Positions 8,348 through 16,876 of a stretch of 64,000 bases of DNA are shown here, piece by piece (within the stretch, counting starts at the first letter, position 1; each line of letters starts with the position of its first letter). A program made the translations under genes and the position numbers. The notes under the pieces are model-generated. The model had not been told where the DNA came from. It saw only the letters and a list, made by a program, of their open reading frames with translations, and ran no database searches. The stretch is from ZC4RG20 sp963702105 (GTDB taxonomy: Bacteria > Pseudomonadota > Gammaproteobacteria > Steroidobacterales > Rariloculaceae): assembly GCA_963702105.1 (NCBI GenBank), contig OY969712.1:2108001-2172000 (forward strand), read 5' to 3'.

Positions 8348-9664
8348 TCAGATTTCCGTCATCTGCCCCGTGCTGTCGCCGAAGGACTCCATGGGTATGC
8401 CGCCCCGGTTCAGCAGCGTGAGCAGCAGGTTGGCGAGCGGCGTGTTGTCCTTGTAGCGCAGGTGCTGATGGCCCTTGATCGTGCCTCCGCCGAGACCGAG
8501 CACGGCGTTCGGCAGCGGGACGTTGTTGTGCAGGTCGCTGTTGCTCATGTTGCTGCCGAAGAGCAGGATCGAATTGTCGAGCACGCTGCCGTCCGCCTCG
8601 TGCATGGCGTCGAGCTTCTTGACGAAGTCGGCGAAGATCTTCGCATGGTAAGTCTGGATCTTTTCGAGCTTGTCGAGCTTGACCGGATCGTTGCCATGAT
8701 GAGAAAGCGGATGGAACGCCTCGGAGAGCCCGAGGAACGTGTACGCCTTCATGCTCGCCTCGGCGGCGAGCATGTAGGTGACGATCCGCGTCACATCGCC
8801 CTGATACGCCAGCGCCAGCAGATCGAACATCAAGGTCTGCTGCTTGTCGAACTCCGGCTGCACGCCGAGGGGCGGCTTCGGCAGATCGAGCTGCGAGACG
8901 TTGTGCGCCTTGATCTTCTTGACGCGACGCTCGACCTCGCGGACCGAGTCGAGGTAATCGCCGAGCGTGGCCGCGTCCCGCGGGCCGAGCTCGCCGCGCA
9001 AGGCCTGCGCATGGGCGAGCGTGAAATCGAGAATCGACCCGGTCTCCGAGACGATGGCCCGGCGCTGCTCCGGGCTGTCGCCCTCGCCGAACAGCTGGTA
9101 GAACAGCTTGCGCGGGTTGAACTCCATCGGGAGGCCTTGAGTCGGCGTCCGGAAGGAAATCGTGCTGCCAAACATATTGCCGGCGCTGCCGGCCGCCGGG
9201 CCCGGCTTGCCCTCCGCCGCCGCCTCGATGGACGGGTACGGCGTGCTCTGGCCGATGTGCCTGGCCGCGATCTGATCGCAGGTGGTCCCGCCCTTCGGCG
9301 CCCCGGGTGCGACGCAGCGCAACCATGTGCCCGGCGTGATGCCGTGCGGGTCGGGGCTTTCCGCGGGCCGGTTCCGGGTGTTCGAGATCACGGTCAGCCG
9401 GTCCTTGAACGGCGCGAGCGGCTGCAGCACCGGCGAGAGCTCGAACTCCTTGCCGATGCCCTTCGGTGTCCAGCGGTCGTCGCCCTGCAGAAGGACCGCC
9501 CCATGCGGAAAGTAGAAGAAGCCCATGCGCCGCGCGGCGACGGTCGCCGCGTCGGCCGCCTTTGCCATGGCAGGCAGCATCGCGTCGAGGAACGGCAGTG
9601 CGATCGCGGCGCCCGCGCCGCGCAGCACCGTCCTGCGGGATAGTCGCTTCTTACTGATGAACAT
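8348..9664 (-). CDS. DUF1552 domain-containing protein, Tat-exported
   Basis: 438 residues. It opens with a twin-arginine signal (KKRLSRRTVLRGAGAAIALP) and continues as a DUF1552 protein: GFFYFPHGAVL, LTVISNTRNRP, YPSIEAAAEG and a closing LLLTLLNRGGIPMESFGDSTG. DUF1552 is related to the alkaline-phosphatase-like DUF1501 group, but its reaction is unknown. DUF1552 genes regularly sit beside DUF1592/1588/1585/1595 cytochrome-like genes, as here: its start overlaps the end of the DUF1592 gene by 14 bases, implying translational coupling. It is probably a periplasmic partner of the haem protein. Confidence 0.88.
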   Translation of the reverse strand: MFISKKRLSRRTVLRGAGAAIALPFLDAMLPAMAKAADAATVAARRMGFFYFPHGAVLLQGDDRWTPKGIGKEFELSPVLQPLAPFKDRLTVISNTRNRPAESPDPHGITPGTWLRCVAPGAPKGGTTCDQIAARHIGQSTPYPSIEAAAEGKPGPAAGSAGNMFGSTISFRTPTQGLPMEFNPRKLFYQLFGEGDSPEQRRAIVSETGSILDFTLAHAQALRGELGPRDAATLGDYLDSVREVERRVKKIKAHNVSQLDLPKPPLGVQPEFDKQQTLMFDLLALAYQGDVTRIVTYMLAAEASMKAYTFLGLSEAFHPLSHHGNDPVKLDKLEKIQTYHAKIFADFVKKLDAMHEADGSVLDNSILLFGSNMSNSDLHNNVPLPNAVLGLGGGTIKGHQHLRYKDNTPLANLLLTLLNRGGIPMESFGDSTGQMTEI

Positions 9665-12153
9665 CGTCGGCTCCTGAGGTAATTCCGGCGGCGCCCGAGG
9701 CGGGACCGTCCGTGTTGGCCGAAACGCGCTCCTCGCCGCCGCGGGGCAACTCGATCATTCGGAACGCGTCGCTGTTCACGATGCCGAGGACCAGGGACGA
9801 GAAGCGATAGTCGTCGCGCGCCGCGTCGTCGACGATGCGGCGTACGACGGGCATGTCGTAGTACGTCAGGGAACGGCCGAGCGCGAACGTCATGAGCTGT
9901 TCGGTCAGCGTGCGTACGAACCGCTTCGGGTCGCTCGCGAGCGCCTTGCGCAGGTCGTTGGGACCGTCGAGCTTCTGGCCCGTGGCGAGCTGCCCGCTCG
10001 CGTCGATCTTCGTGCCCGCGAACTTGTCCCGATCGCGCCACTCGCCGATCGCATTGAAGTTCTCGAGGGTGAGGCCCAGCGGGTCCATCACGCCGTGGCA
10101 AGTATTGCACGAAGGGTTCGTACGATGCTCGGCGAGGCGTTCGCGCACGGTCTTCGGAGGCCCATTCTTGTTCTCGGGAAGATCCGTGACGACGCCCGCG
10201 GGCGGCGGGGACGGCGGCGAGCCCATGATCTTCGCGAGGACGAATTTGCCGCGCAGCACGGGCGTCGTGCGGTTCGGGTAGGAGGTGGCCATCAGGATGG
10301 CCCCCTTGCCGAGCAGGCCCCAGCGTGCCGAATCCGTCAGCTTCACGCGGCGGAATTGGTCGCCGCGCACGCCGTCGATGCCGTACATGCGCGCGACGGT
10401 CTCGTTGACATACGTGTACTTGGACGTCTAGAAGGTCGACGACGCTTTGGTTGCCGAGCAGAACGCTGCGCAGGAACAGTTGCAGCTCGCGCTTGTAAGC
10501 CTCGCGTGGATCGACGGCGGCGGCTTCTGGAAAGACGTTGCGGTCCGGCTTGATCTGGTCGAGCCGGGCGATGTCGAGCCATTGAAAGGCCCAGTCCGTC
10601 ACGAGGGAGCGCGCTCGCTTGTCGGCCAGCATGCGGCGAACCTCGGCCGCGAGCACCTTCGGCTCGTGCAGGCGCCCTTGCTCGGCGGCGTCGAGAAGGT
10701 CGTCGTCGGGAATGCTGCTCCAGATGAAGAACGACAGCCTCGAGGCGAGCTCGTAGTCGTCGAGCGTGTAGTCCGAGCCCGGCCGCGCGTGCTTGGGCGA
10801 GACGAAGCGATACAAGAACTCGGGGCTCGCGAGCATCGCCGTGATGGCCTTGCGGATGCCGGCGTCGAAGCCGCCTGCCTGCGCGCCGCGGCGATAAAAC
10901 GCGAGCAGATCCGTAAGGTCCGCGTCGCTGACCGGCCGGCGATAGGCGCGCCGCGCGAGGCGCGCGATGATGCGGCGGGCGCAGGCCTCGGCCGCGTCCT
11001 GCGCGGCGTCCGGCGCCGGGTGGCACGTGAAGATCCTGCGCCGTGAAGGGGTCTCGCCGACGCCGCTCGCGTCGAAGGGCCCCTGGATGTCGAACGATTT
11101 GACCTTGAGCAGACGGTCCTGCCCGCCGCCCGGCGCCTGCGATTCGAGCCGGGAATCGGATTCCGAATAGGTGCGCGCGAGGAAGGTCACAGCCACCTGG
11201 TGGGGGCCGGCGGGCGCCTCGAAACGGATGTTCTTGAGCCGCTGGTTGATTCGATCCACTGCCGCGACGCCGTGCTGGTCGATGGCCTTCTGGTCGGCAT
11301 CCCCGCCGATCGTCGTGCGATAGACCTCGCGGCCGTCGAGCGTCACGAGGACGGTGTTCGCGAACTCCATGTCGTAGACCCAGAGCGCCTGCGCCATGTC
11401 CGCGATGTTGATGCGATAATGACCGTCGGCCGGGAAGTCGTGCACGACGGCCATGCCGCCGCGCGTGCCGAGCGGCAGCCCCTCGACGTGGCGCTGGTAA
11501 GCGCCGGGGTGCTCGTTGATATACGTGGCGGCCCCGGGCGCCGCGTGGCCGTCGCCGACGGCCTGCTTCGCGACGCTGCGCGCGGCGGCGACGTACTGCT
11601 CGAGAAACGTCGGCGAGACGGTCAGCACAGAGGCGATATTGTCGTACCCGTCCTTGGAGTTGTCGCGCGGCAGCAGCGCCGTGGCGTCGACGTCCACACC
11701 GAGCAGATCGCGCACCGCATTGCCGTACTCCGTCCGGTTCAGCCGGTGCAGGCCCACGTAGCCCGGACGCGGGCCGCGGGCGGCGGCCTCGGCGTCGAGG
11801 CGCTTCTCCATGGCCGCCATGAACCCTGCGCGCTCGCTCTGCGTCGGCCGCCGGCCGCCGCCCGGCGGCGGCATGAGCCCGCCGCGCAATTTGCGCAAGG
11901 CCTTCTCCCAAGTGGCGGCGTCCTTGCCGACGTTTTCGGGGCTCATCGCGTCGAACGCGAGCCCGGCCGTCAGCTCCGTGGAATTGTGGCAGTCGTAGCA
12001 GTAATGCGAGAGCAGGTTCCAGTGCTCGGCGACCGTCCCCGGGCCGCGGCTGCAGGAAGTGGCACCGGCGCCGGCCACGACCGCGACGAGGCATGCGGCC
12101 GCCAGGCGCCGCCATCGCCGCCGGCGTGCAGCCGCCGCACGCGGTTGCGGCAA
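9651..12153 (-). CDS. DUF1592/DUF1588/DUF1585-type cytochrome-like protein, with a +1 frameshift
   Basis: Large exported protein of the DUF1587-1592-1588-1585 architecture. A TTG at 12153 starts a lipoprotein-like leader (CLVAVVAGAGATSC). A haem-type CxxCH (CYDCH) follows soon after. Further on come LHRLNRTEYGNAVRDLLGVD (DUF1587), ARRAYRRPVSDADL (DUF1595), YTLDDYELASRLSFFIWSS (DUF1592), a second CxxCH in NPSCNTCHGVMDPLG (DUF1588), and LTYYDMPVVRRIV (DUF1585). The frame breaks after NQSVVDLL and resumes as YGIDGVRGDQFRRV. One extra base at 10428 explains it, and repair restores about 833 residues, normal for the family. Its role, probably periplasmic electron transfer or oxidation with DUF1552, is inferred. 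Confidence 0.85.
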
Positions 12154-13085
12154 CAGGTCTTCAGAACGTCCGGCGCATAGAACCCCCACAAACTCTGAAA
12201 GGCCCGCGTGACGAACGCGTCCCGGTTCGGCCACTCGGGATGGAAGCCCGCCGTCGGCTCGGCGGCGACGGCTTCGGCTGGGCTCAGGCCCTTGAAGAGC
12301 AGATTGTCGCGAAACTCGATGAAAAGCTTCGCGTACATGTCCCGCTGGGCCGCGAGCTCCGCGCGCGTCAGCACGGGACCCTCGGCCGGGACGATCTTCG
12401 TGTTCTCGTTCGCGACCTGCAGCAGTGTCTCCGTCCCCTCGACGAGCCCGCCGAACCAACCGCCGGTCCACCAATCGATGAGCGGCCAACGGTCCCCGGC
12501 GACGACGCCGCCGACGGCGAGCACGTTGGCCTCGGGAAAGAATACGTATGCGTCCCCGTCCGTGTGCGCCTGCAGCATGTAGCCGTAACGGAGCGGCTTG
12601 CCTTTGAGCTGCACCGCGTTGCCGCTGTCGTAAAAGGTCGCCGTGGGCCGCGCCGCGGGCGGCAGCGCGCGGTGAACGAAATTCTCCCACGGCCGATGCA
12701 CGTCCGTGCCGAGCCACAAGCGGGTGTTGGTCTGCGAGACGATGCGGGCGCCGGCGCGGGCCAGCGTGAGGTTGGCGCCCGTCTGCGCGGGATGCCAGTG
12801 AGTGTTGAACAACGTGCGGACCGGGCGGCCGCCGAAGGCGCCGCGGACCGTCTCGACGACGTCCGCGGCATGTTCGACCCGGCCGCCGTCCGCCATGACC
12901 ACGCCTTGGTCGTCGGCGGCCGCCACCACGTTGGCCCCGGCCCCGGCGATCATGATTATGTCCGGGCCGAGGTGCGTGACGGTGAGCTTGGGCGCCGTCT
13001 GGCTTACCGCGAAGCGCGGCAGCGAGCATGCCGCCGCGCCGCATAATGCGGCTTGCACAAGTCTCCTTCTGCTGTAGCTTTCCAT
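11970..13085 (-). CDS. MBL-fold protein lacking the canonical HxHxDH motif, exported
   Basis: 371 residues as read. The leader SRRRLVQAALCGAAACSLPR looks Tat-like. The metallo-beta-lactamase core follows: NVVAAADDQGVVMADGG, then THWHPAQTGAN where HxHxDH is expected, then LQAHTDGDAYVFFPEANVL. The Asp and third His of the metal site are replaced by Ala and Gln, so a normal dinuclear zinc centre is doubtful. After GFYAPDVLKTCC the last 60 or so residues turn Arg/Pro/Ser-rich and overlap the start of the DUF1592 gene by 184 bases. That tail is probably out-of-frame reading after a lost stop or an unrecognised frameshift. It is first gene of the DUF1592-DUF1552-ankyrin run. Confidence 0.72.
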   Translation of the reverse strand: MESYSRRRLVQAALCGAAACSLPRFAVSQTAPKLTVTHLGPDIIMIAGAGANVVAAADDQGVVMADGGRVEHAADVVETVRGAFGGRPVRTLFNTHWHPAQTGANLTLARAGARIVSQTNTRLWLGTDVHRPWENFVHRALPPAARPTATFYDSGNAVQLKGKPLRYGYMLQAHTDGDAYVFFPEANVLAVGGVVAGDRWPLIDWWTGGWFGGLVEGTETLLQVANENTKIVPAEGPVLTRAELAAQRDMYAKLFIEFRDNLLFKGLSPAEAVAAEPTAGFHPEWPNRDAFVTRAFQSLWGFYAPDVLKTCCRNRVRRLHAGGDGGAWRPHASSRSWPAPVPLPAAAARGRSPSTGTCSRITATTATIPRS

Positions 13086-13211
13086 CCGACGCGATCATTG
13101 GCCGGACTCGAGCCGCTGCCCAAGACGGGAGCGCCGAGCCCAATCCTCGATGATAGAAAGGTATGCCGGGCTGAGCAAGGCGCGCGGCCGCCGATGCCGA
13201 CGCGGGTCCGG

Positions 13212-14198
13212 TCAAATCGCGTCGGCGACTACAAGACTCGTAGGCCCGGAGAGGGGCAGTTGCTCTATTCTTCGCCATCCGGTTCGGGCCAACCATGCCT
13301 CGAGATCGCGCTCGCTGTACGCCTGCCCCTCGCCGGAGACGACGAGAAATTCTCCGGACATCAGCGTGGCCGCAGGGGGTTCGGTCCGCGCCGGATTGGT
13401 CCAGAGGTCCACGAGCAACAATCGCGTACCGCCCGGGACGTTTTCGCGAATCGACCTCAGTAGGGCGACGTTATGCTCTTCGGACAGGACATGAACCGTG
13501 TTCGCGACGATCAGGGCGTCGTGGCCCTCGGGCAATGGATCCTTGAAAAAATCGCCCTCGACGACGGCGATGCGCGCACCTTCCGGCACCTCGGCCAAGT
13601 GTTGACGGGCAACGATGCACGCGCCGGGCAACTCGAAGAGCGTGCCGGCGAGATCCGGGTACCGCTGCAATACGGCCGCAAGAAACGTTCCGGTTCCGCC
13701 TCCGATATCCAGCACCCTGCGGTGTCGGCTGAAGTCGTACGAGGCCGCCAGCGCCGCGGCGACCGGCGCCGTAAATGCGTCCACGCCGTCGGAGAAAATG
13801 CGCTGCTGGTGCTCGTCGAACCGACCGAACTGAGCCTGACCCTGGCCGGTGCGCAGGGCATCCTCGATCTTCTGCCATAGCGGGTAACTGATCTGGTCCC
13901 AAAAGCGGAGCATCGGCCGCAGATCGGGACCCGGCAACCCGGCGAGATACGCTCGGGCCGCATCGCTGTTGCGGTAGCGTTCGGCTTCCTTCTCGATCAG
14001 ACCCAAAGAGACCATGGCAGCCAGAGAAATCTGCAGAGTACGAGGTGGAATATGGGTACTTTCCACTATTTCCTCCACGGTTGTTGGCCCGGCAGCAAGC
14101 GCCTCGAAGAGCCCGATGCCGCTGGCGGCGAACAGATGCTTCGCCGCCATGAATCCCATTGCGATCTGCATGATGGTGTCTGGTGCTACGTCCGGCAT
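13212..14198 (-). CDS. SAM-dependent methyltransferase, O-methyltransferase family 2 (PF00891 type)
   Basis: 329 residues. The ATG at 14198 has a strong GGGGGAGG ribosome-binding site about 8 bases upstream, which rejects the 46-codon longer frame. The N-terminal winged-helix dimerisation domain spans about residues 1-100 (AAKHLFAASGIGLFEALAAG). The Rossmann domain has the SAM loop VLDIGGGTGTFLAAVLQRYP near 165-185, the acidic EGDFFKDPLPEGHD and the family VLSEEHNVALLRSIRENVPG. This group methylates small hydroxylated compounds (polyketide-, hydroxyindole- or phenol-like). It has no signal and is cytosolic. It is transcribed in the same direction as the MBL-DUF1592 run but 127 bases away. Confidence 0.85.
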   Translation of the reverse strand: MPDVAPDTIMQIAMGFMAAKHLFAASGIGLFEALAAGPTTVEEIVESTHIPPRTLQISLAAMVSLGLIEKEAERYRNSDAARAYLAGLPGPDLRPMLRFWDQISYPLWQKIEDALRTGQGQAQFGRFDEHQQRIFSDGVDAFTAPVAAALAASYDFSRHRRVLDIGGGTGTFLAAVLQRYPDLAGTLFELPGACIVARQHLAEVPEGARIAVVEGDFFKDPLPEGHDALIVANTVHVLSEEHNVALLRSIRENVPGGTRLLLVDLWTNPARTEPPAATLMSGEFLVVSGEGQAYSERDLEAWLARTGWRRIEQLPLSGPTSLVVADAI

Positions 14199-14315
14199 CT
14201 CTAAACCTCCCCCTTCAACCTGGACGAATCGATTCTGGCTGGCCGTGTTCTCGGCGCCCGGAGGGCCACCGCCCCGAGTAGGCGACGCGCCTGGACTCGG
14301 CGCTCCGCCACGGTA

Positions 14316-14331
14316 CCGCACTCGAGTGCGG
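14316..14331. repeat. 16-bp perfect palindrome
   Basis: CCGCACTCGAGTGCGG is fully self-complementary. It lies 118 bases upstream of the methyltransferase ATG and just before the PepSY-like remnant. There is no T-run, so a terminator is unlikely. It could be a dimeric-regulator site or a decayed terminal repeat. Confidence 0.4.
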
Positions 14332-14344
14332 AACACTACGCGGG

Positions 14345-14605
14345 AAAGGTCGCCCCCTCTCCCTCACGACCGGATACGGCGCATCCGCACAGTCGTCGCT
14401 GTCGCCAAGGACGGACCAGGCTCAAGCCAGCGCGAAGGTCAGCAAGGAGCAGGCCCGCGCCACGGCACTCGAGGCGGCGCAAGGAGGAAGGTTCGTCGGT
14501 GAGGAATTCGAAAAGGAGAACGGCGCGTGGCGCTACTCCTTCGATACAAGGATTAAGGTCACGAGCGAAGCCTCTTGCCGGACGCCGCAAATGATCATCG
14601 AGACG
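14345..14605 (+). pseudogene. PepSY-domain small exported protein, remnant
   Basis: The plus-strand frame reads SLTTGYGASAQ, which looks like the end of a signal peptide. It is followed by SAKVSKEQARATALEAAQGG and RFVGEEFEKENGAWRYSFDT, an excellent match to the PepSY pattern (helix with KVS-EQA, then E-E-ENG-W-YSFD). There is no start codon upstream in frame, and after SFDT the pattern is lost where a KGTVEVEVDA-like strand should follow. I therefore call it a remnant truncated at both ends. It is next to another truncated gene (YihY). Confidence 0.5.
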
Positions 14606-14678
14606 GCCGAGCTCGGTGCATGCATCGCAGCAGCGGTTCGGCGGTTGCGCTTTCGTTGCGAGCGCACTGCGCCCGGCG

Positions 14679-15410
14679 TCATCGTTCGCGGCGTGGAGCT
14701 CGCTGGCGTGGAGTTCGCTCGTTCGAGCGCTCGACGTGTCCTCCCTCACTCCCCTCGGGACGAACGTGCGACTCGACCTCCTGCCGCTCGTCCATCGTCG
14801 CCTCCTTCGCGAACGCCTCGAGCGTGCGCTTGTCTGCCTCCGTCTGCGGCCCGCCGAAGAGGTTGCGCGGATACGGGTTCTCTTTCACGACGACGTTCAG
14901 CTGTGCCCCCAGCAGCGTCACCTCCGCCTGCAGATAGAACCAGAAGAGAATCGTGATCACGGTGGCGAAGTTGCCGTACGTGCTCTGCGCGTTATGCAGG
15001 TAGCGCGAGATGATCAGCGACGAGAGCTGCTGAAGGACGAAGAACGCGCCGCCCGACAGCAGCGCGCCCGGGAGCAGGTCGCGCCATGCGAGGTCGTCGC
15101 GGTCGGTCAGGACCTTGAACGCCACGATGAACAGACCGACGTCGAGCGCGAACGAGATGGCGTAGCCGGCGACGCGGCCCCACCAGGTGACGTCGACGTG
15201 CTGGTTTTGGCCCGTCACGAACTCGGAGATGAACGTAGAAACCACGACCCCGGTGCCGATCGTCGCGAGTACGATCAGGCTGCGGACGAGCTTCTCGCCG
15301 AGGCCGGGCCGGTCCTTCTGAGGGATTTCCCAGACGGAATTGAAGGCCGCCTGCGTCGTCCGCACGACGGTAGTGCCGCTCCAGAGTGCGAGCACGAAGC
15401 CCAGGATCAC
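14679..15410 (-). pseudogene. YihY/BrkB family membrane protein, N-terminally truncated
   Basis: Reads as the C-terminal two thirds of a YihY/virulence-factor BrkB protein. FVLALWSGTTVVRTTQAAFN and ALLSGGAFFVLQQLSSLIIS are followed by YGNFATVITILFWFYLQAEV and LLGAQLNVVVKENPYPRNLF, then a charged tail. Complete members begin with about 90-100 more residues containing two helices. Here a TAA stands 42 bases upstream of the first possible start (GTG at 15410) and the missing part is not found nearby in any frame. It is therefore a broken gene, cut close to the hairpin at 15474. Confidence 0.72.
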
Positions 15411-15473
15411 CGGCCACCAAGCGCGCGCACCGAACCCCGGTTCAGGTTAACGCCCGATGAGGCAGCCGCTGCG

Positions 15474-15494
15474 CGGGAGCGCGCGAAGCGCGCT
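15474..15494. terminator. Strong GC hairpin, possible terminator of the MBL gene
   Basis: A 9-bp perfect stem (GGAGCGCGC / GCGCGCTCC) with a GAA loop. It lies 16 bases beyond the stop of the minus-strand MBL gene at 15511. No T-tract follows on the minus strand, so intrinsic termination is uncertain. It also marks the edge of the YihY truncation. Confidence 0.45.
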
Positions 15495-15510
15495 CCGGGT
15501 CAGGAAACGC

Positions 15511-16590
15511 CTATTTAACCACCTCCGCTGCCAGCATGGCCGGGGTCGGTCGAGCGGTATCCTTGGGGTCGGAGCCCTTGTGCTTGTCCGTGGCCGGCAG
15601 TGGCGCGCCGTTGGCGACGCCGAACCCGATCTTCTCGCCCGCAAGCTCGGCATAGGCGACGTTCACGTTCATATGCGCCCGCGCCAGCGGCGTGTTGCCG
15701 TATTCGAGGCCCTTCTTGATCTGGTCGTCGAGCAGGGGCGCGAACTCGGGGTGCTGCTGCAGGTCGGCGACGGCCATGCCCGGCGCATCGCCCCGATCGT
15801 AGTGGAGCTTGGCATAGGCGAAGAGCGCCCGGTCGAAGCGCGCCAGGCGCTCGACGGCGGCCCACGTATTCATATGCCCATGCCCCTCCTCGACCAGGTC
15901 CACTTTGCCGTTCAGCGTAGCGACGACCGCTTCGGTCTCGTCGGCGATGTTTTCGGCGCCGCCGGCGGGCAGGAACGGCGCCATGTTCCACGCCATCACA
16001 TCGCCCATGCACAGCAAACGCGCCGCCGGGAACAGGACGAACGTGTCGCCGTTCGTGTGGCCCGGGCCGAAGTGATAGAGCTCGATTCGGTCGGCGCCCG
16101 AACCGATGGTCATCCGATCCTTGAACGTTTCGGTCGGCAGCAACTCCGGATTCGGGCGCGGGCCGTGCATCAGCTCTTCCTTGGCGCCTTCGTTCATCAC
16201 GATCTGCACGTTGGGATACTGCGCGCGAATGTAATCGTTGCTGCCGACGTGGTCCGGATGGCTGTGTGTGTTGATGACCAGCTTAATCGGCTTGTCGGTG
16301 ATCGATTTCACCTGCTGGAGGATGTAAGGGCCGTTACCGGGCATCTTGGTGTCGACGAGGACGACGCCGTCCTGCTGCACCACGACCAGCGTGTTCCCGC
16401 CGCCGCCGAAGATCTTGTAGATGTTGCCGGTGATGTGCTCGATCGGCTCGGGCGGCGGAAGCGGTGAGCGCGCGCGCGCCGCGCCGGCGGCACGAGGCGG
16501 TCCGCCGGGAGCGGCCTGGGGCTGCTGAGCTGCCGCCGCCAGGGCCAGCCCGCCGGCGGCCATGAATACCAGAACGCTTTCGAATTTCAT
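15511..16590 (-). CDS. MBL-fold metallohydrolase, exported
   Basis: 359 residues. A Sec signal (VLVFMAAGGLALAAAAQQ) and a Pro/Ala-rich linker come first, then a complete metallo-beta-lactamase domain. It has GGGGNTLVVVQQDGVVLVDT, the metal motif THSHPDHVGSN (HxHxDH present), FGPGHTNGDTFVLFPAARLL and EEGHGHMNTW. All expected zinc ligands appear present, unlike the MBL protein at 11970. It is a periplasmic hydrolase of unknown substrate, of the broad glyoxalase-II/lactonase type. It stands alone, flanked by hairpins downstream and a 286-base gap upstream. Confidence 0.87.
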   Translation of the reverse strand: MKFESVLVFMAAGGLALAAAAQQPQAAPGGPPRAAGAARARSPLPPPEPIEHITGNIYKIFGGGGNTLVVVQQDGVVLVDTKMPGNGPYILQQVKSITDKPIKLVINTHSHPDHVGSNDYIRAQYPNVQIVMNEGAKEELMHGPRPNPELLPTETFKDRMTIGSGADRIELYHFGPGHTNGDTFVLFPAARLLCMGDVMAWNMAPFLPAGGAENIADETEAVVATLNGKVDLVEEGHGHMNTWAAVERLARFDRALFAYAKLHYDRGDAPGMAVADLQQHPEFAPLLDDQIKKGLEYGNTPLARAHMNVNVAYAELAGEKIGFGVANGAPLPATDKHKGSDPKDTARPTPAMLAAEVVK

Positions 16591-16799
16591 TTTGTCGCTC
16601 CCGCCCCCGCGGCCTTCGATTCGAATATTGTCTCTCGATTATTGTCTCGCTCTGCCTGGCCCGTTCCCGGGCCGCCTGCATAGGCCCCGCGTGTCCCGGA
16701 GCGGCGCAGGCTTCGTCCTCGCGATGGCATCCCTCAGCCAGGTTCGGTTTACCGCCGAGGTGGCTCGAGCTCGACTTCTCAGAGAAGCTAACACATGCC

Positions 16800-16823
16800 G
16801 GCGCGAGAGTCCGCTCTCGCGCC
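16800..16823. terminator. 10-bp stem hairpin downstream of the oxidoreductase gene
   Basis: GGCGCGAGAG and CTCTCGCGCC form a perfect 10-bp stem around a TCCG loop, 53 bases past the stop of the minus-strand gene at 16877. No T-run follows. It most likely ends or stabilises that transcript. Confidence 0.5.
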
Positions 16824-16876
16824 GCAACTCCCGCAGGGTCTCGCGTTGACTGGACCGGTCTCGAGCGTCGCGGCCG

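Noticed and set aside
9394..13296. 1300-residue minus-strand open frame
   Set aside because: It is a composite: only its middle (from 12153) is the DUF1592 protein. The ends are out-of-frame readings of the MBL and DUF1552 genes.
14336..14749. 137-residue minus-strand open frame
   Set aside because: It lies antisense to the PepSY-like remnant, whose frame matches a known domain pattern.
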